From: a bacterium
GTDB taxonomy: Bacteria > Patescibacteriota > Microgenomatia > Woykebacterales > RBG-16-39-9b
Assembly: GCA_030690175.1 (NCBI GenBank)
Contig: JAUYHE010000029.1
Location: 1 to 20,125, forward strand
Length of the DNA stretch: 20,125 bases
Direction: 5' to 3'
The position numbers were made by a program, and so were the translations under genes. Positions 7,264 through 15,262 of the stretch are shown piece by piece; positions within the stretch are counted from its first letter, which is position 1, and the number at the start of each line of letters is the position of its first letter. The notes beneath the pieces are model-generated. The model was not told the origin of the DNA. It saw nothing but the letters and a program-made list of their open reading frames with translations, and searched no databases.

Positions 7264-9348
7264 CTATTCCTCTTGCCCTTCACCACTTAAAATTCGGTTT
7301 GGGTCTTTTACCAGCACGTCTCTAGGCTTGCTCCCTTCGGCTGAACCTACGACTCCAGACGATTCAAGCTCGTCGATAAGTCGGGCTGCCCGAGCATAAC
7401 CTACTTTTAGCCTCCTTTGGAGAAGTGAAGCACTGGCCCGATCGTACTGGGTAATGACTCGGACTGCTTCTTCAAATAGCTCGTCTTGCTCGCCAGACTT
7501 ACCGGGTAGTTTTGCTACCGGCATTGAGGTAATTTCTTCGGTGTAAGCTGGTTCTACACCAGAACCCCTAAGGAATTCGATCAGCTTATTTATTTCAGGT
7601 TCGGAAACAAAAACGCCTTGTATCCGTTGCGGTTTAGAAGCATCCGGCGGAACGTAGAGCATATCTCCCCGGCCAAGCAATTTTTCGGCCCCGGGCTGAT
7701 CAATAATAACTTGGGAATCGACTCTACCGGCAACATTGAAGGCAACTCGACACGGAATATTTGCTTTTATTAGTCCCGTAATCACATCTACCCTCGGGCT
7801 TTGGGTCGCCAAAATCATGTGAATCCCAGTCGCGCGAGACAGTTGAGCTAGCTTAGTGATCGAATCTTCCACTTCGACTGGGGCAAATTGCATCATGTGA
7901 GCAAACTCATCAATAATCAACACTATATTTGGTAAGGATTGGAAACCGGCTGCTTCGTTATAACCATCAATATTTCTGACCCCAGCTTCTTTAAACAATT
8001 TGTAGCGGTTTCCCATCTCAACGATTGCCCACTTAAGCGCTGAAATTACTTTCTCTGGTTCGGTGATCACCGGAGTAAGAAGATGGGGAATATTATTCCA
8101 TTGGGTAAGCTCGACCATTTTTGGATCAATCAGAATAAGTTTTACTTCCTCTGGAGAGGCTCGAAAAAGAAACGTGGAAATAAAAGCGTTTATTGCTACG
8201 CTTTTTCCAGAACCAGTCGAACCAGCTACTAGTATGTGAGGCATTCGTCCAAGATTATCTACCACTGGTTGCCCGGAAACATCCAGGCCAAGAGCAAGAG
8301 TCAATTTAGATTTAGACTTTTGCATCGTAGGCGACGTCAGAATCGATTTCAACGGAACGATTTCAGGAGTGATATTAGGAACCTCAATCCCCACCAATGA
8401 TTTTCCGGGAATTGGTGCTTCGATTCGTACTGTTCCCGTCGGCGCCGCCAGGGCGAGGGCAATATCATTGGATAGAGAGGTAATTTTGGTTAGCTTTGTC
8501 CCAAGAGCAATTTCTAAAGCGTATTGGGTAACGGCTGGTCCCATGTTTACTTCAACAATTTTTGCGCCGATACCAAAATTGTCCAGCGTCCTTTCGATAA
8601 TAGAAGCGTTTTGTTTTATGTCCCCACGGGCTGCTTTTACTCCCAAACTCTCGGTCAACAGATCAAGAGACGGGTATTCCCACACCCGATTACCCTGAAG
8701 ATTTGTCACCGGTTCGTTTGCCACGGCCGTAAAAATACCCTCTTTGTCGGTACCGGCTGTTCTTTGGTCTTCCATTCCTTTGGTAGCAAAAACAGGCTCT
8801 TGTTTATCCTCTTCCTTTTTTTGTTTGGACCAAAGATCGCGGAAAAAGACGTAGCTTGCGCTTAAAAAGCGGCTAGACAAATCAAAGGCTGTTTCCAAAG
8901 ACGTGTTAAAAAAGATAACGATCGAAACTAATAATAGTATTAGCAAGACAAAAAAAGCACCCGCTCCCGAGAGCAAGCTCACCAATAAATCGGCGATAAA
9001 TCTACCGACAACTCCGCCGCTGGCGGTCGAAAAAATCGTTCCCAGGGCAAGAACCGAAAGTAAGAAAAGATAAAAGCCAACCGTGGTATTGGCAGTGATC
9101 AAATTTGGCCTCAACCGCAACAGAAAGAGCCCACTCAAAGCAAAAGCGACCACCAAAAGCGGGGTGATGAAGCCAAGGAATTTATAAATTTGATCGGCCA
9201 AAAAGCCAACCGGTTGGGAAACTCCAATAAGAGAAAGTAAGATGAGGCCGGCAGCCAATATAAAACCAAGCCCAAGCAGCGACACGACTGTCTTTTTCTT
9301 GAGATTGACTTTGAAAAGGCCCTTTAAATATTTCCTTCTTTTGGGCAT
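7264..9348 (-). CDS. ftsK: DNA translocase FtsK/SpoIIIE
   Basis: This is a septum-located hexameric motor that pumps DNA during chromosome segregation. From the ATG at 9348 (694 residues) there are four membrane helices in the first 165 residues, a linker, the alpha/beta motor and a C-terminal winged-helix gamma domain (about 620-685). Walker A GSTGSGKS sits about 375-385 and Walker B VLIIDEF about 480; the IDPKMVEL motif lies between them. The protein is shorter than E. coli FtsK (1329) because the linker is short, as in SpoIIIE. The ATG at 9348 is preferred over one 48 bases upstream because the promoter -10 box lies between them. Its partners at division are presumably the RodZ, FtsA-like and MltG products of this window. 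Confidence 0.96.
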   Translation of the reverse strand: MPKRRKYLKGLFKVNLKKKTVVSLLGLGFILAAGLILLSLIGVSQPVGFLADQIYKFLGFITPLLVVAFALSGLFLLRLRPNLITANTTVGFYLFLLSVLALGTIFSTASGGVVGRFIADLLVSLLSGAGAFFVLLILLLVSIVIFFNTSLETAFDLSSRFLSASYVFFRDLWSKQKKEEDKQEPVFATKGMEDQRTAGTDKEGIFTAVANEPVTNLQGNRVWEYPSLDLLTESLGVKAARGDIKQNASIIERTLDNFGIGAKIVEVNMGPAVTQYALEIALGTKLTKITSLSNDIALALAAPTGTVRIEAPIPGKSLVGIEVPNITPEIVPLKSILTSPTMQKSKSKLTLALGLDVSGQPVVDNLGRMPHILVAGSTGSGKSVAINAFISTFLFRASPEEVKLILIDPKMVELTQWNNIPHLLTPVITEPEKVISALKWAIVEMGNRYKLFKEAGVRNIDGYNEAAGFQSLPNIVLIIDEFAHMMQFAPVEVEDSITKLAQLSRATGIHMILATQSPRVDVITGLIKANIPCRVAFNVAGRVDSQVIIDQPGAEKLLGRGDMLYVPPDASKPQRIQGVFVSEPEINKLIEFLRGSGVEPAYTEEITSMPVAKLPGKSGEQDELFEEAVRVITQYDRASASLLQRRLKVGYARAARLIDELESSGVVGSAEGSKPRDVLVKDPNRILSGEGQEE

Positions 9349-9358
9349 GGTTGAGCCT

Positions 9359-9387
9359 ATTATACGCTCAATTACTCTAGGATTCAA
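9359..9387 (-). promoter_or_regulatory. ftsK promoter (leaderless type)
   Basis: On the minus strand TTGAAT (9382-9387), 17 bases, then perfect TATAAT (9359-9364). Ten bases follow before the ATG at 9348, so the transcript should begin within about 3 bases of it. This decides the ftsK start. Confidence 0.8.
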
Positions 9388-9446
9388 GCTGACCAAAGCT
9401 TCTACGCTAAACTAATTCGGCATTGATGGCCACTTACAGCAAATTC

Positions 9447-11135
9447 TTAAACGTCAACGATCACGGGAAGGACCATGGGGCGGCGGGCGGTTTTTTTGAA
9501 AAGGAATTTCCCCAGATCTGAAGTAATTTTTTCTTTAACACTTAGCCAGTTTTTTATCCTACCATTACTTTTTACGCTGTTCCTGACTACTTCTTGGGCT
9601 TGCCTGATCAATTTTTCGCTTTCTTTCATATAAACAAAGCCTCGCGAAATAATTTCCGGATCGTCAAGTAGTTTATTCGTGCGTTTGTGGATCGTAATGA
9701 TCGCGACCACTATTCCTTCCTCGGCTAACATTTTTCGGTCCCGCAGAACAATCGACCCCACGTCACCTACTCCAATACCGTCAACAAACACATTAGTTGT
9801 CTCCACTTGTCCATCTACCCGACCGCCAGCGCTATCAAATTCAATGATCCCACCTTCATCCACCACCAAAATATTTGCTAATGGTATACCCACGCCTTGG
9901 GCTAGTTCCCCAAATTGTCTCATCTGACGATGCATCGCGCTAATTGGCACTACGTACTTTGGTTGGGTAAGGGAAAGCATCATCAGTAGTTCGCTTTGGG
10001 CTCCGTGGCCGGAAACATGAAAGTCAGACGTTATATCCGAGTATTTGACTATGGCGCCGAGTCGGGAAAGATTATCAATCATTTCGTACACCGCGTCTTG
10101 ATTGCCTGGTATGGGGTCGGCGGAAAAAATTATTAAATCGCCCGTCTTGATGTAAATATATTTATGATCACCAGAGGCGATCCGTGAAAGAGCGCTGCCT
10201 GGTTGGCCCTGGCTACCAGCAACAATAAGAGTCAGGTTTTTATCGGGAATTTTGTCTATTCTCTCTACATCAACAAAAACATCATTAGGCGCTTTCAAAT
10301 AACCTAGTTGGCTCGCTACTTGAATGTTCTGATCCATACTTCTACCGATAATCGCTACTTTTCGTCCGTGTTTTAAACTGGCATCGATTGCCTGCTGCAC
10401 CCTAGAAACGTTGGACGCAAAAGTAGTGATGATGACTCGTCCAGCTGCTTCTCGCATCGATTCGTCAAAACGCACTCGTATGGTATTTTCCGAAAGAGTC
10501 GCCCCTGGTTTCTCACTGCGCAAACAGTCACTCATTAGAGCCGTGACACCTTTTCTCCCTAGTTGTGATAATCGGTCCACGTCGGTCGTCCAACCATTCA
10601 CCGGATGTGGATCGAATTTATAATCTCCGGTGTGAATCATCGTCCCAAAAGGGGAGTGAATGGCAAAACCAACGGAATCTGGAATCGAATGACTGACTCG
10701 AAAAGGTTCTACTAAAAAAGCACCCGCTTGATACTTTTTTCCTGGTTGGATCTGAACGAAATTAGCTAGATGCAGTTTGCCGGCCTCTTTGAGACGGACT
10801 TTAATAAGCCCAATAGTAAGGGGGGTCGCGTAAATAGGGGCGGTAATTTTATCGATAATATATGGTAGAGCACCAATATGGTCCTCGTGACCATGGGTAA
10901 TAAAAAAGCCGCGGATTTTATTTCTCTTATCGTCCAGGTAAGAAGTGTCCGGGATCACCATGTCCACACCGTATAACATTTCGCTGGGAAATCCCATACC
11001 ACAATCTACCAAAACAACGTCTGTGTTTGTCTCGTAAACAAACATATTTTTAGTAACTTGGCCGTTACCTCCCAGAGGGATAAACCGAAGTTTATTGGCT
11101 GTATTATTTTTTGGAACTTTAAATTTTCTGCTCAT
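9447..11135 (-). CDS. rnj: Ribonuclease J
   Basis: RNase J is a zinc-dependent endo- and 5'-exoribonuclease for mRNA decay and rRNA processing. The protein has 562 residues. The metallo-beta-lactamase domain carries HGHEDH at 81-86, a further metal-site histidine in VSHSIPD (about 149) and HTGDYKFD (about 168-175). A beta-CASP domain interrupts it, including the SDFHVSGHGAQSEL motif that returns to the metal site, and a C-terminal domain of about 120 residues follows. Its length matches the family (about 555). It starts 3 bases after the uracil-DNA glycosylase stop without a clear ribosome-binding site, so coupled translation is likely. With pnp in the same direction nearby, this forms an RNA-decay cluster. 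Confidence 0.97.
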   Translation of the reverse strand: MSRKFKVPKNNTANKLRFIPLGGNGQVTKNMFVYETNTDVVLVDCGMGFPSEMLYGVDMVIPDTSYLDDKRNKIRGFFITHGHEDHIGALPYIIDKITAPIYATPLTIGLIKVRLKEAGKLHLANFVQIQPGKKYQAGAFLVEPFRVSHSIPDSVGFAIHSPFGTMIHTGDYKFDPHPVNGWTTDVDRLSQLGRKGVTALMSDCLRSEKPGATLSENTIRVRFDESMREAAGRVIITTFASNVSRVQQAIDASLKHGRKVAIIGRSMDQNIQVASQLGYLKAPNDVFVDVERIDKIPDKNLTLIVAGSQGQPGSALSRIASGDHKYIYIKTGDLIIFSADPIPGNQDAVYEMIDNLSRLGAIVKYSDITSDFHVSGHGAQSELLMMLSLTQPKYVVPISAMHRQMRQFGELAQGVGIPLANILVVDEGGIIEFDSAGGRVDGQVETTNVFVDGIGVGDVGSIVLRDRKMLAEEGIVVAIITIHKRTNKLLDDPEIISRGFVYMKESEKLIRQAQEVVRNSVKSNGRIKNWLSVKEKITSDLGKFLFKKTARRPMVLPVIVDV

Positions 11136-11138
11136 TTT

Positions 11139-11753
11139 CTAAAAAAGGCTTTCTTGACCATCTCTCTCCAGCGAGCTAGATATTTGGGTAGCTGTATCTG
11201 GATTTTGAAGCAACTCTTTATTTTTGACAAAGTCGTTTTCAAGCTCCCGGGCCAGATTACTATTACGTAAGGCAGCGGCGGGGTGATACATTGGCATTAC
11301 CACCACATTACCTTGCTTAAAAGGCTGCCCGTGTATTTCGGAGATTTTCTTTGTCGGTAAATAATAGCTCAGACTCCATTTACCTAGGGTCACTATTATC
11401 TTTGGGGAAATTGCTGATAGCTGTTTTTCCAACCACACGTTGCAAGCGGCAATTTCGTTTGGTAAGGGGTCACGGTTTTCAGGCGGTCGGTGTTTCACCA
11501 TATTAGTGATAAAAATATCTTGCCTACTCAAACCCGTCTTTTCAAGTAGTAAATCAAGATATTTACCAGCGTGACCAACAAACGGTCTGCCTAGAAGATC
11601 CTCCCGCCGGCCAGGCGCTTCTCCGATAAAAACTATTTTTGCGTTTGGATTTCCCTCACCGGCGACAGAATGACTCGCAGACCTATAAAGATCGCACCGG
11701 GTGCAGTCTTTGATCTGTTGGGTCAACAGCTGCAGCTGCTTCTTATTATCCAT
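11139..11753 (-). CDS. Uracil-DNA glycosylase, family 4-like
   Basis: It removes uracil from DNA as the first step of base-excision repair. The 204 residues include GEAPGRREDLLGRPFVG (44-60), the water-activating and uracil-binding motif, and MYHPAAALRN (155-164), the catalytic C-terminal motif. Family 4 enzymes bind a 4Fe-4S cluster through four cysteines. Here C17, C20 (CTRC) and C104 (AAC) are present, but the fourth, normally in a KCRPP motif, is histidine (H88 in VKHRPPENRD). The cluster may be held by three Cys and one His, or be altered. The gene starts 6 bases after the pnp stop, so the two are co-transcribed. Confidence 0.9.
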   Translation of the reverse strand: MDNKKQLQLLTQQIKDCTRCDLYRSASHSVAGEGNPNAKIVFIGEAPGRREDLLGRPFVGHAGKYLDLLLEKTGLSRQDIFITNMVKHRPPENRDPLPNEIAACNVWLEKQLSAISPKIIVTLGKWSLSYYLPTKKISEIHGQPFKQGNVVVMPMYHPAAALRNSNLARELENDFVKNKELLQNPDTATQISSSLERDGQESLF

Positions 11754-11759
11754 CCAAAC

Positions 11760-13838
11760 TTATTCGGCGATCTTACTTGTCAAATTTATTCTATTTTGAT
11801 AATCCACTTCGATGACTTTTACCTTTAGTTTCTGGCCAATTTTTACTTCTTTATTGATGTCTTCCACCCGATGCTGGGCTAGTTGCGATATGTGAACCAT
11901 ACCTTCCTTCCCTGGTAAAATCTCAACAAAGGCGCCAAAAGGCATAATTCTTTTTACGGTGCCGACGTATTCTTCCCCTGGTTTTACATCGTGAGAAAGA
12001 CCTTGTATCCATTCCACTGCTTTTTTCAACCCTTCTTCGTCGTTGCTGGTGACCGTAACAGTCCCATCGTCTTCTATATCGATCGCCGCGCCGGTTTCCT
12101 CGATGATGCGATTAATTGTTTTGCCCCCGCTGCCAATCACTTCACCGATTTTTTTGGTTGGAATGGAAATCAGCGAAACTTTGGGAGCGTATTTGGAAAT
12201 TTCCTTGCGGGACTTTGGCAGAGCCGCCAACATCTTTTCGAGGATAAATAGACGAGCGTCTCTGGACTCCCTTAGAGTCTCTGCAATTATTTGCTTGCTC
12301 AACCCATCAATTTTGACATCTAACTGTATTACGGTGATTCCCTTTTCTGTCCCGGCGATTTTAAAATCCATATCGCCGTAAAAATCTTCCAGCGCTTGGA
12401 TGTCGGTTAATATTTTATATTTATCGCCTTCAGTAACCAAACCCATAGCCACACCAGATACTGGAGCGGTGATGGGCGCGGCCGCATCCATCAACGCGAG
12501 GGTGGCGCCACAGGTTGCCGCCATCGAGGTGGAACCAGATGAAGATAGTACTTCAGAAACAAGGCGGATAGTGTAAGGAAATTTTTCTTCGGGCGGAACT
12601 ATTGGAAAGAGGGCTTTTTCCGCCAGGGCGCCGTGACCAATTTCACGCCGGCTCGGCGGCCCGGCTCGGCCGGTTTCGCCAGTAGAAAACGGCGGGAATT
12701 CATAATGGTGCATAAATCTTTTTGTTTTCTCACCTTCCATACCTTCAATTAGCTGCTCAAGCGAAGTTGATCCCAAAGTAGCTACTGTCAACACTTGAGT
12801 ATCGCCTCTTCTAAAAATAGCTGAGCCGTGTGTCCGAGGCAAAACGCCAACTTCAATTTCCAGATCACGTACCTGCGTTAAACCTCGGTTATCGGGCCGT
12901 TTTTCATGCTCAACTATCTGCTCCCGAACAAAATCTTTAACAGTAGCGTCAAAGATTTTACTAAGCTCCGTTTTTGCTAATTTTCCTTCAAATTCTTTGT
13001 GGAGAACTTCTTTTAATTCTTCACTCAAACTTTCGCGCGCGCTTTTTTCTGGATCAAAAAGATCGTCTTTGAAATGGGTCTTGATAAAATCAGTTACCTT
13101 CTTTTTTATTTCTTTCCCGTTTTCTTCCACTATTTTTTCTTTTTCCGCGCCTACTTCTTTTTGCAGTAAATCAAGCAGTTCAAAGATCGGTTTAGCCGCC
13201 TCTCTTGCGTAGTCGACTGCTTTTGTAACGATTTCTTCCGGAATTTCCTTAAAAGCGCCCTCAATCATCACCACTTTTTCTCGATTGAAAGAAACCGTAA
13301 GGGAAAGGTCCGAGTACGGTTCGTCGCTTTTGGTTGGGTTTAGGATAAATTCGCCTTCTCTGTAACCCAGACGCACTCCAACGACAGGCCCGGCCCAAGG
13401 GATAGGTGACGTAATGATAGCCGCGCTAGTGGCTAAAAGAGAGATGACATCAGGATCGTTTTCTTGATCGTAAGAAAGGACAGTAATCACGACCTGAACT
13501 TCATTAAAATAATCCTTTGGAAATAGGGGCCGGATAGAGCGATCAATAAGACGACCATTCAAAATTGCTTCTTCGGTTGGACGGCCTTCCCTTTTTATAA
13601 ATCGGGACGTGGATATCCGACCAGAAGCGTACAATCTTTCTTCATAATCCACTGTTAGAGGGAAATAATCTAAATCTTCTCGTGGCGGCGCTGACACCAC
13701 CGTCGCCAAAACCATTGTATCACCCAATCTCGCTAAAATAGCGCTATCAGCTTGTCTGGCAAGTTTACCGTGCTGAAGTGAAAGTGTTCGTCCACCCCAA
13801 TTAATTTCTTTTTCAATTATTTTTTTATCTTTAGACAT
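11760..13838 (-). CDS. pnp: Polynucleotide phosphorylase
   Basis: It degrades RNA 3' to 5' with phosphate, releasing nucleoside diphosphates. The 692 residues comprise two RNase PH domains joined by a helical domain, a KH domain with GSGG near 567-570, and a C-terminal S1 domain (about 619-692). In the second PH domain the FMHHYEFPP block (about 375), SRREIGHGALAEKAL and the metal-site DMDFKIAG (about 490) are intact, so it should be active. The length is normal (E. coli 711). No ribosome-binding site precedes the ATG. A large hairpin sits just upstream, and rpsO lies before it, the same order as the rpsO-pnp pair of many bacteria. Confidence 0.97.
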   Translation of the reverse strand: MSKDKKIIEKEINWGGRTLSLQHGKLARQADSAILARLGDTMVLATVVSAPPREDLDYFPLTVDYEERLYASGRISTSRFIKREGRPTEEAILNGRLIDRSIRPLFPKDYFNEVQVVITVLSYDQENDPDVISLLATSAAIITSPIPWAGPVVGVRLGYREGEFILNPTKSDEPYSDLSLTVSFNREKVVMIEGAFKEIPEEIVTKAVDYAREAAKPIFELLDLLQKEVGAEKEKIVEENGKEIKKKVTDFIKTHFKDDLFDPEKSARESLSEELKEVLHKEFEGKLAKTELSKIFDATVKDFVREQIVEHEKRPDNRGLTQVRDLEIEVGVLPRTHGSAIFRRGDTQVLTVATLGSTSLEQLIEGMEGEKTKRFMHHYEFPPFSTGETGRAGPPSRREIGHGALAEKALFPIVPPEEKFPYTIRLVSEVLSSSGSTSMAATCGATLALMDAAAPITAPVSGVAMGLVTEGDKYKILTDIQALEDFYGDMDFKIAGTEKGITVIQLDVKIDGLSKQIIAETLRESRDARLFILEKMLAALPKSRKEISKYAPKVSLISIPTKKIGEVIGSGGKTINRIIEETGAAIDIEDDGTVTVTSNDEEGLKKAVEWIQGLSHDVKPGEEYVGTVKRIMPFGAFVEILPGKEGMVHISQLAQHRVEDINKEVKIGQKLKVKVIEVDYQNRINLTSKIAE

Positions 13839-13859
13839 TAAATTTGTAGACCAAGAGGG

Positions 13860-13936
13860 GATAACGGGGAGCCGTGACCTGCAACCAATTATTCTTAGGA
13901 AAACGTTGGTTTATGCGGATCACCGATCCCCTTATC
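13860..13936 (-). promoter_or_regulatory. Large hairpin in the pnp leader
   Basis: The arms 13860-13879 and 13917-13936 are near-complementary over 20 bases, with about 16 pairs, two single-base bulges and two mismatches. Inside the loop, AACCAA (13883-13888) pairs with TTGGTT (13906-13911). The stem ends 21 bases before the pnp ATG. Confidence 0.6.
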
Positions 13937-14021
13937 AAGTGCCTCTTTAATCCTAACTTAGTATTCTACTACAAAGGTGCAAGTCGTGTCTTTAAATTAC
14001 TTACTTAACCCCAACTTCTGT

Positions 14022-14030
14022 ACTATAGCA
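14022..14030 (-). promoter_or_regulatory. Possible extended -10 promoter for pnp
   Basis: On the minus strand this reads TGCTATAGT, an extended -10 element. No good -35 is visible. It would give a pnp leader of about 175-180 bases including the large hairpin. Confidence 0.3.
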
Positions 14031-14103
14031 TCCTCCGTACTGCGAAACTTATCAGTTTCTTGGTACTCTCGGCTGCTGCGTCGCTAGCGCTCATAGGCTT
14101 TTA

Positions 14104-14120
14104 GCCCAGTTTTTCTGGGC
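14104..14120 (-). terminator. Hairpin after rpsO
   Basis: GCCCAG and CTGGGC flank a 5-base loop, 17 bases after the rpsO stop. On the minus strand TAAAAGCC follows, not a T-run, so it is more likely a processing or 3'-end stabilising hairpin than an intrinsic terminator. Confidence 0.35.
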
Positions 14121-14136
14121 GCCAGGCGATAGGCCA

Positions 14137-14406
14137 CTACTTAGATAGCCCTAACTTTTGAATTATGGCTTTGTAACGGTCTGGATCCTTTTTTGTTAGG
14201 TATATTAGAATTCTTCTTCTTTTGTTCAGCATTTGTAAAAGCCCACGCCGCGAATGAATATCTTGTTTATGATCCTTTAGATGATCCGATAATCGTTTTA
14301 TCCTTTCTGACAAAAGGGCAATCTGCACTTCAGGACTACCAGTGTCACCTTCGTGTTGAGCAAATTCCTTTAAGATTTTTTCCTTTTCGTTTTTTTCTAA
14401 AGCCAT
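14137..14406 (-). CDS. rpsO: Ribosomal protein uS15
   Basis: It binds the central domain of 16S rRNA early in 30S assembly. From the ATG at 14406 it has 89 residues, the usual length, starting MALEKNEKEKILKEF. The family signature is intact: HEGDTGSPEVQIALLSERI (about 17-35), then DIHSRRGLLQMLNKRRRILIYL (about 47-68). An ATG-like codon 42 bases upstream would add residues not found in the family and would overlap the promoter. No ribosome-binding site precedes the ATG, in keeping with a leaderless mRNA. The gene sits between the DHH-like gene and pnp. Confidence 0.97.
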   Translation of the reverse strand: MALEKNEKEKILKEFAQHEGDTGSPEVQIALLSERIKRLSDHLKDHKQDIHSRRGLLQMLNKRRRILIYLTKKDPDRYKAIIQKLGLSK

Positions 14407-14418
14407 AGGTATATTTTC

Positions 14419-14448
14419 AGTATAACAAAATATGAGCCTAACGTTCAA
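14419..14448 (-). promoter_or_regulatory. rpsO promoter (near-leaderless)
   Basis: On the minus strand TTGAAC (14443-14448), 18 bases, then TATACT (14419-14424). Twelve bases separate it from the ATG at 14406, so the 5' leader would be about 5 bases. Confidence 0.65.
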
Positions 14449-14457
14449 TTAATAATA

Positions 14458-15261
14458 TTAGGAAGCTTGTTTATTTGAACGGAAAACCTTGGGAGCAAGC
14501 CATTCTCTAGGAACTTCTGGTTCTTCACCGTATTTAACTAATTTTTCAGCTTCTGGTAGTCCCTTTTTAATTTTGGTGCAATAAGCGGCTGCTTCAAATG
14601 TAGACGGATCGGCGACCGAAGTGAAATTTTCGGTTGCGGCCCGCATCCCTTCAAATAAAAATCCGACTGCTTCTTTTGACGGATGGAGACCGGATTTCTC
14701 GGCTATTTTCGCTACCTGCGCGCAAATACTATCGATATTATCATCCACAAAATTTAGCCTACCAAAAAATTGATTCTCACCCTCTTTATCAATATTTACT
14801 ACTGGTCTTCTATTTAAGTAATCGCGTTCGTATTCGCTAAGTTTGTTTAAAGAGGCGATCCCCAAGGTAATCACCAGATCTGCGTCCCTGCCTCGATAGG
14901 AAATCTTTATATTTTCTTGTCTAATCTCGCCCCCTCTGGGCGTAACTATCAAGTTAAAGGTCTCATCGTCTATATCATAACCAACTTTTTCCACTGCCCC
15001 TTCGCGCCAATTGAATGAAACTACCAATTTTTTAGCTTCGATTTTTTTACCCAGATTCCTAGCTTGATCACTATAGATTTGGGGAACAGAGCCTTTCGCT
15101 ACTATCTGAACATTTTTGCCCAACGATGTTAAAGTCTCTTCCAAAAACAGACCTGCACCGAGCAGGTCTATATTCGGATTTTCCTGAATAAAAATTAAAA
15201 CGCTCGTCGCTTCGTTTATTAAGCTGGTAAAAAAGGGGTAATTGTCTGATTGAATTTTCAT
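14458..15261 (-). CDS. Degenerate DHH-family phosphoesterase-like protein
   Basis: The 267 residues follow the layout of NrnA-type DHH proteins (about 320), but the catalytic residues are gone. The first motif, normally with H and several D, reads NPNIDLLGAGLFL (28-40). The DHH signature is replaced in VNIDKEGENQFFG (155-167), where D158 K159 E160 occupy its place. The ADLVITLG strand (about 127-134) still matches the fold. Without the metal ligands, nanoRNase or pAp phosphatase activity is unlikely, so a non-catalytic role is possible. The start follows the infB stop at once (TAATATG) with no clear ribosome-binding site. In many bacteria nrnA lies near infB, rbfA and truB, so this is the expected position for it. 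Confidence 0.7.
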   Translation of the reverse strand: MKIQSDNYPFFTSLINEATSVLIFIQENPNIDLLGAGLFLEETLTSLGKNVQIVAKGSVPQIYSDQARNLGKKIEAKKLVVSFNWREGAVEKVGYDIDDETFNLIVTPRGGEIRQENIKISYRGRDADLVITLGIASLNKLSEYERDYLNRRPVVNIDKEGENQFFGRLNFVDDNIDSICAQVAKIAEKSGLHPSKEAVGFLFEGMRAATENFTSVADPSTFEAAAYCTKIKKGLPEAEKLVKYGEEPEVPREWLAPKVFRSNKQAS

Positions 15262-15262
15262 A

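Larger units (their letters stand above)
13839..14136 (-). promoter_or_regulatory. rpsO-pnp intergenic region, structured pnp leader
   Basis: This gap of 298 bases has no coding frame. Read toward pnp it holds a hairpin at 14104-14120, a possible extended -10 box at 14022-14030, a long imperfect stem at 13860-13936 and then about 20 unpaired bases to the pnp ATG. In E. coli the rpsO-pnp gap carries an RNase III-cut hairpin used for pnp autoregulation; a similar role here is inferred from position and structure only. Confidence 0.5.

Noticed and set aside
14082..14089. CGCTAGCG palindrome in the rpsO-pnp gap
   Set aside because: It is only 8 bases long, with no partner or context to support a site.
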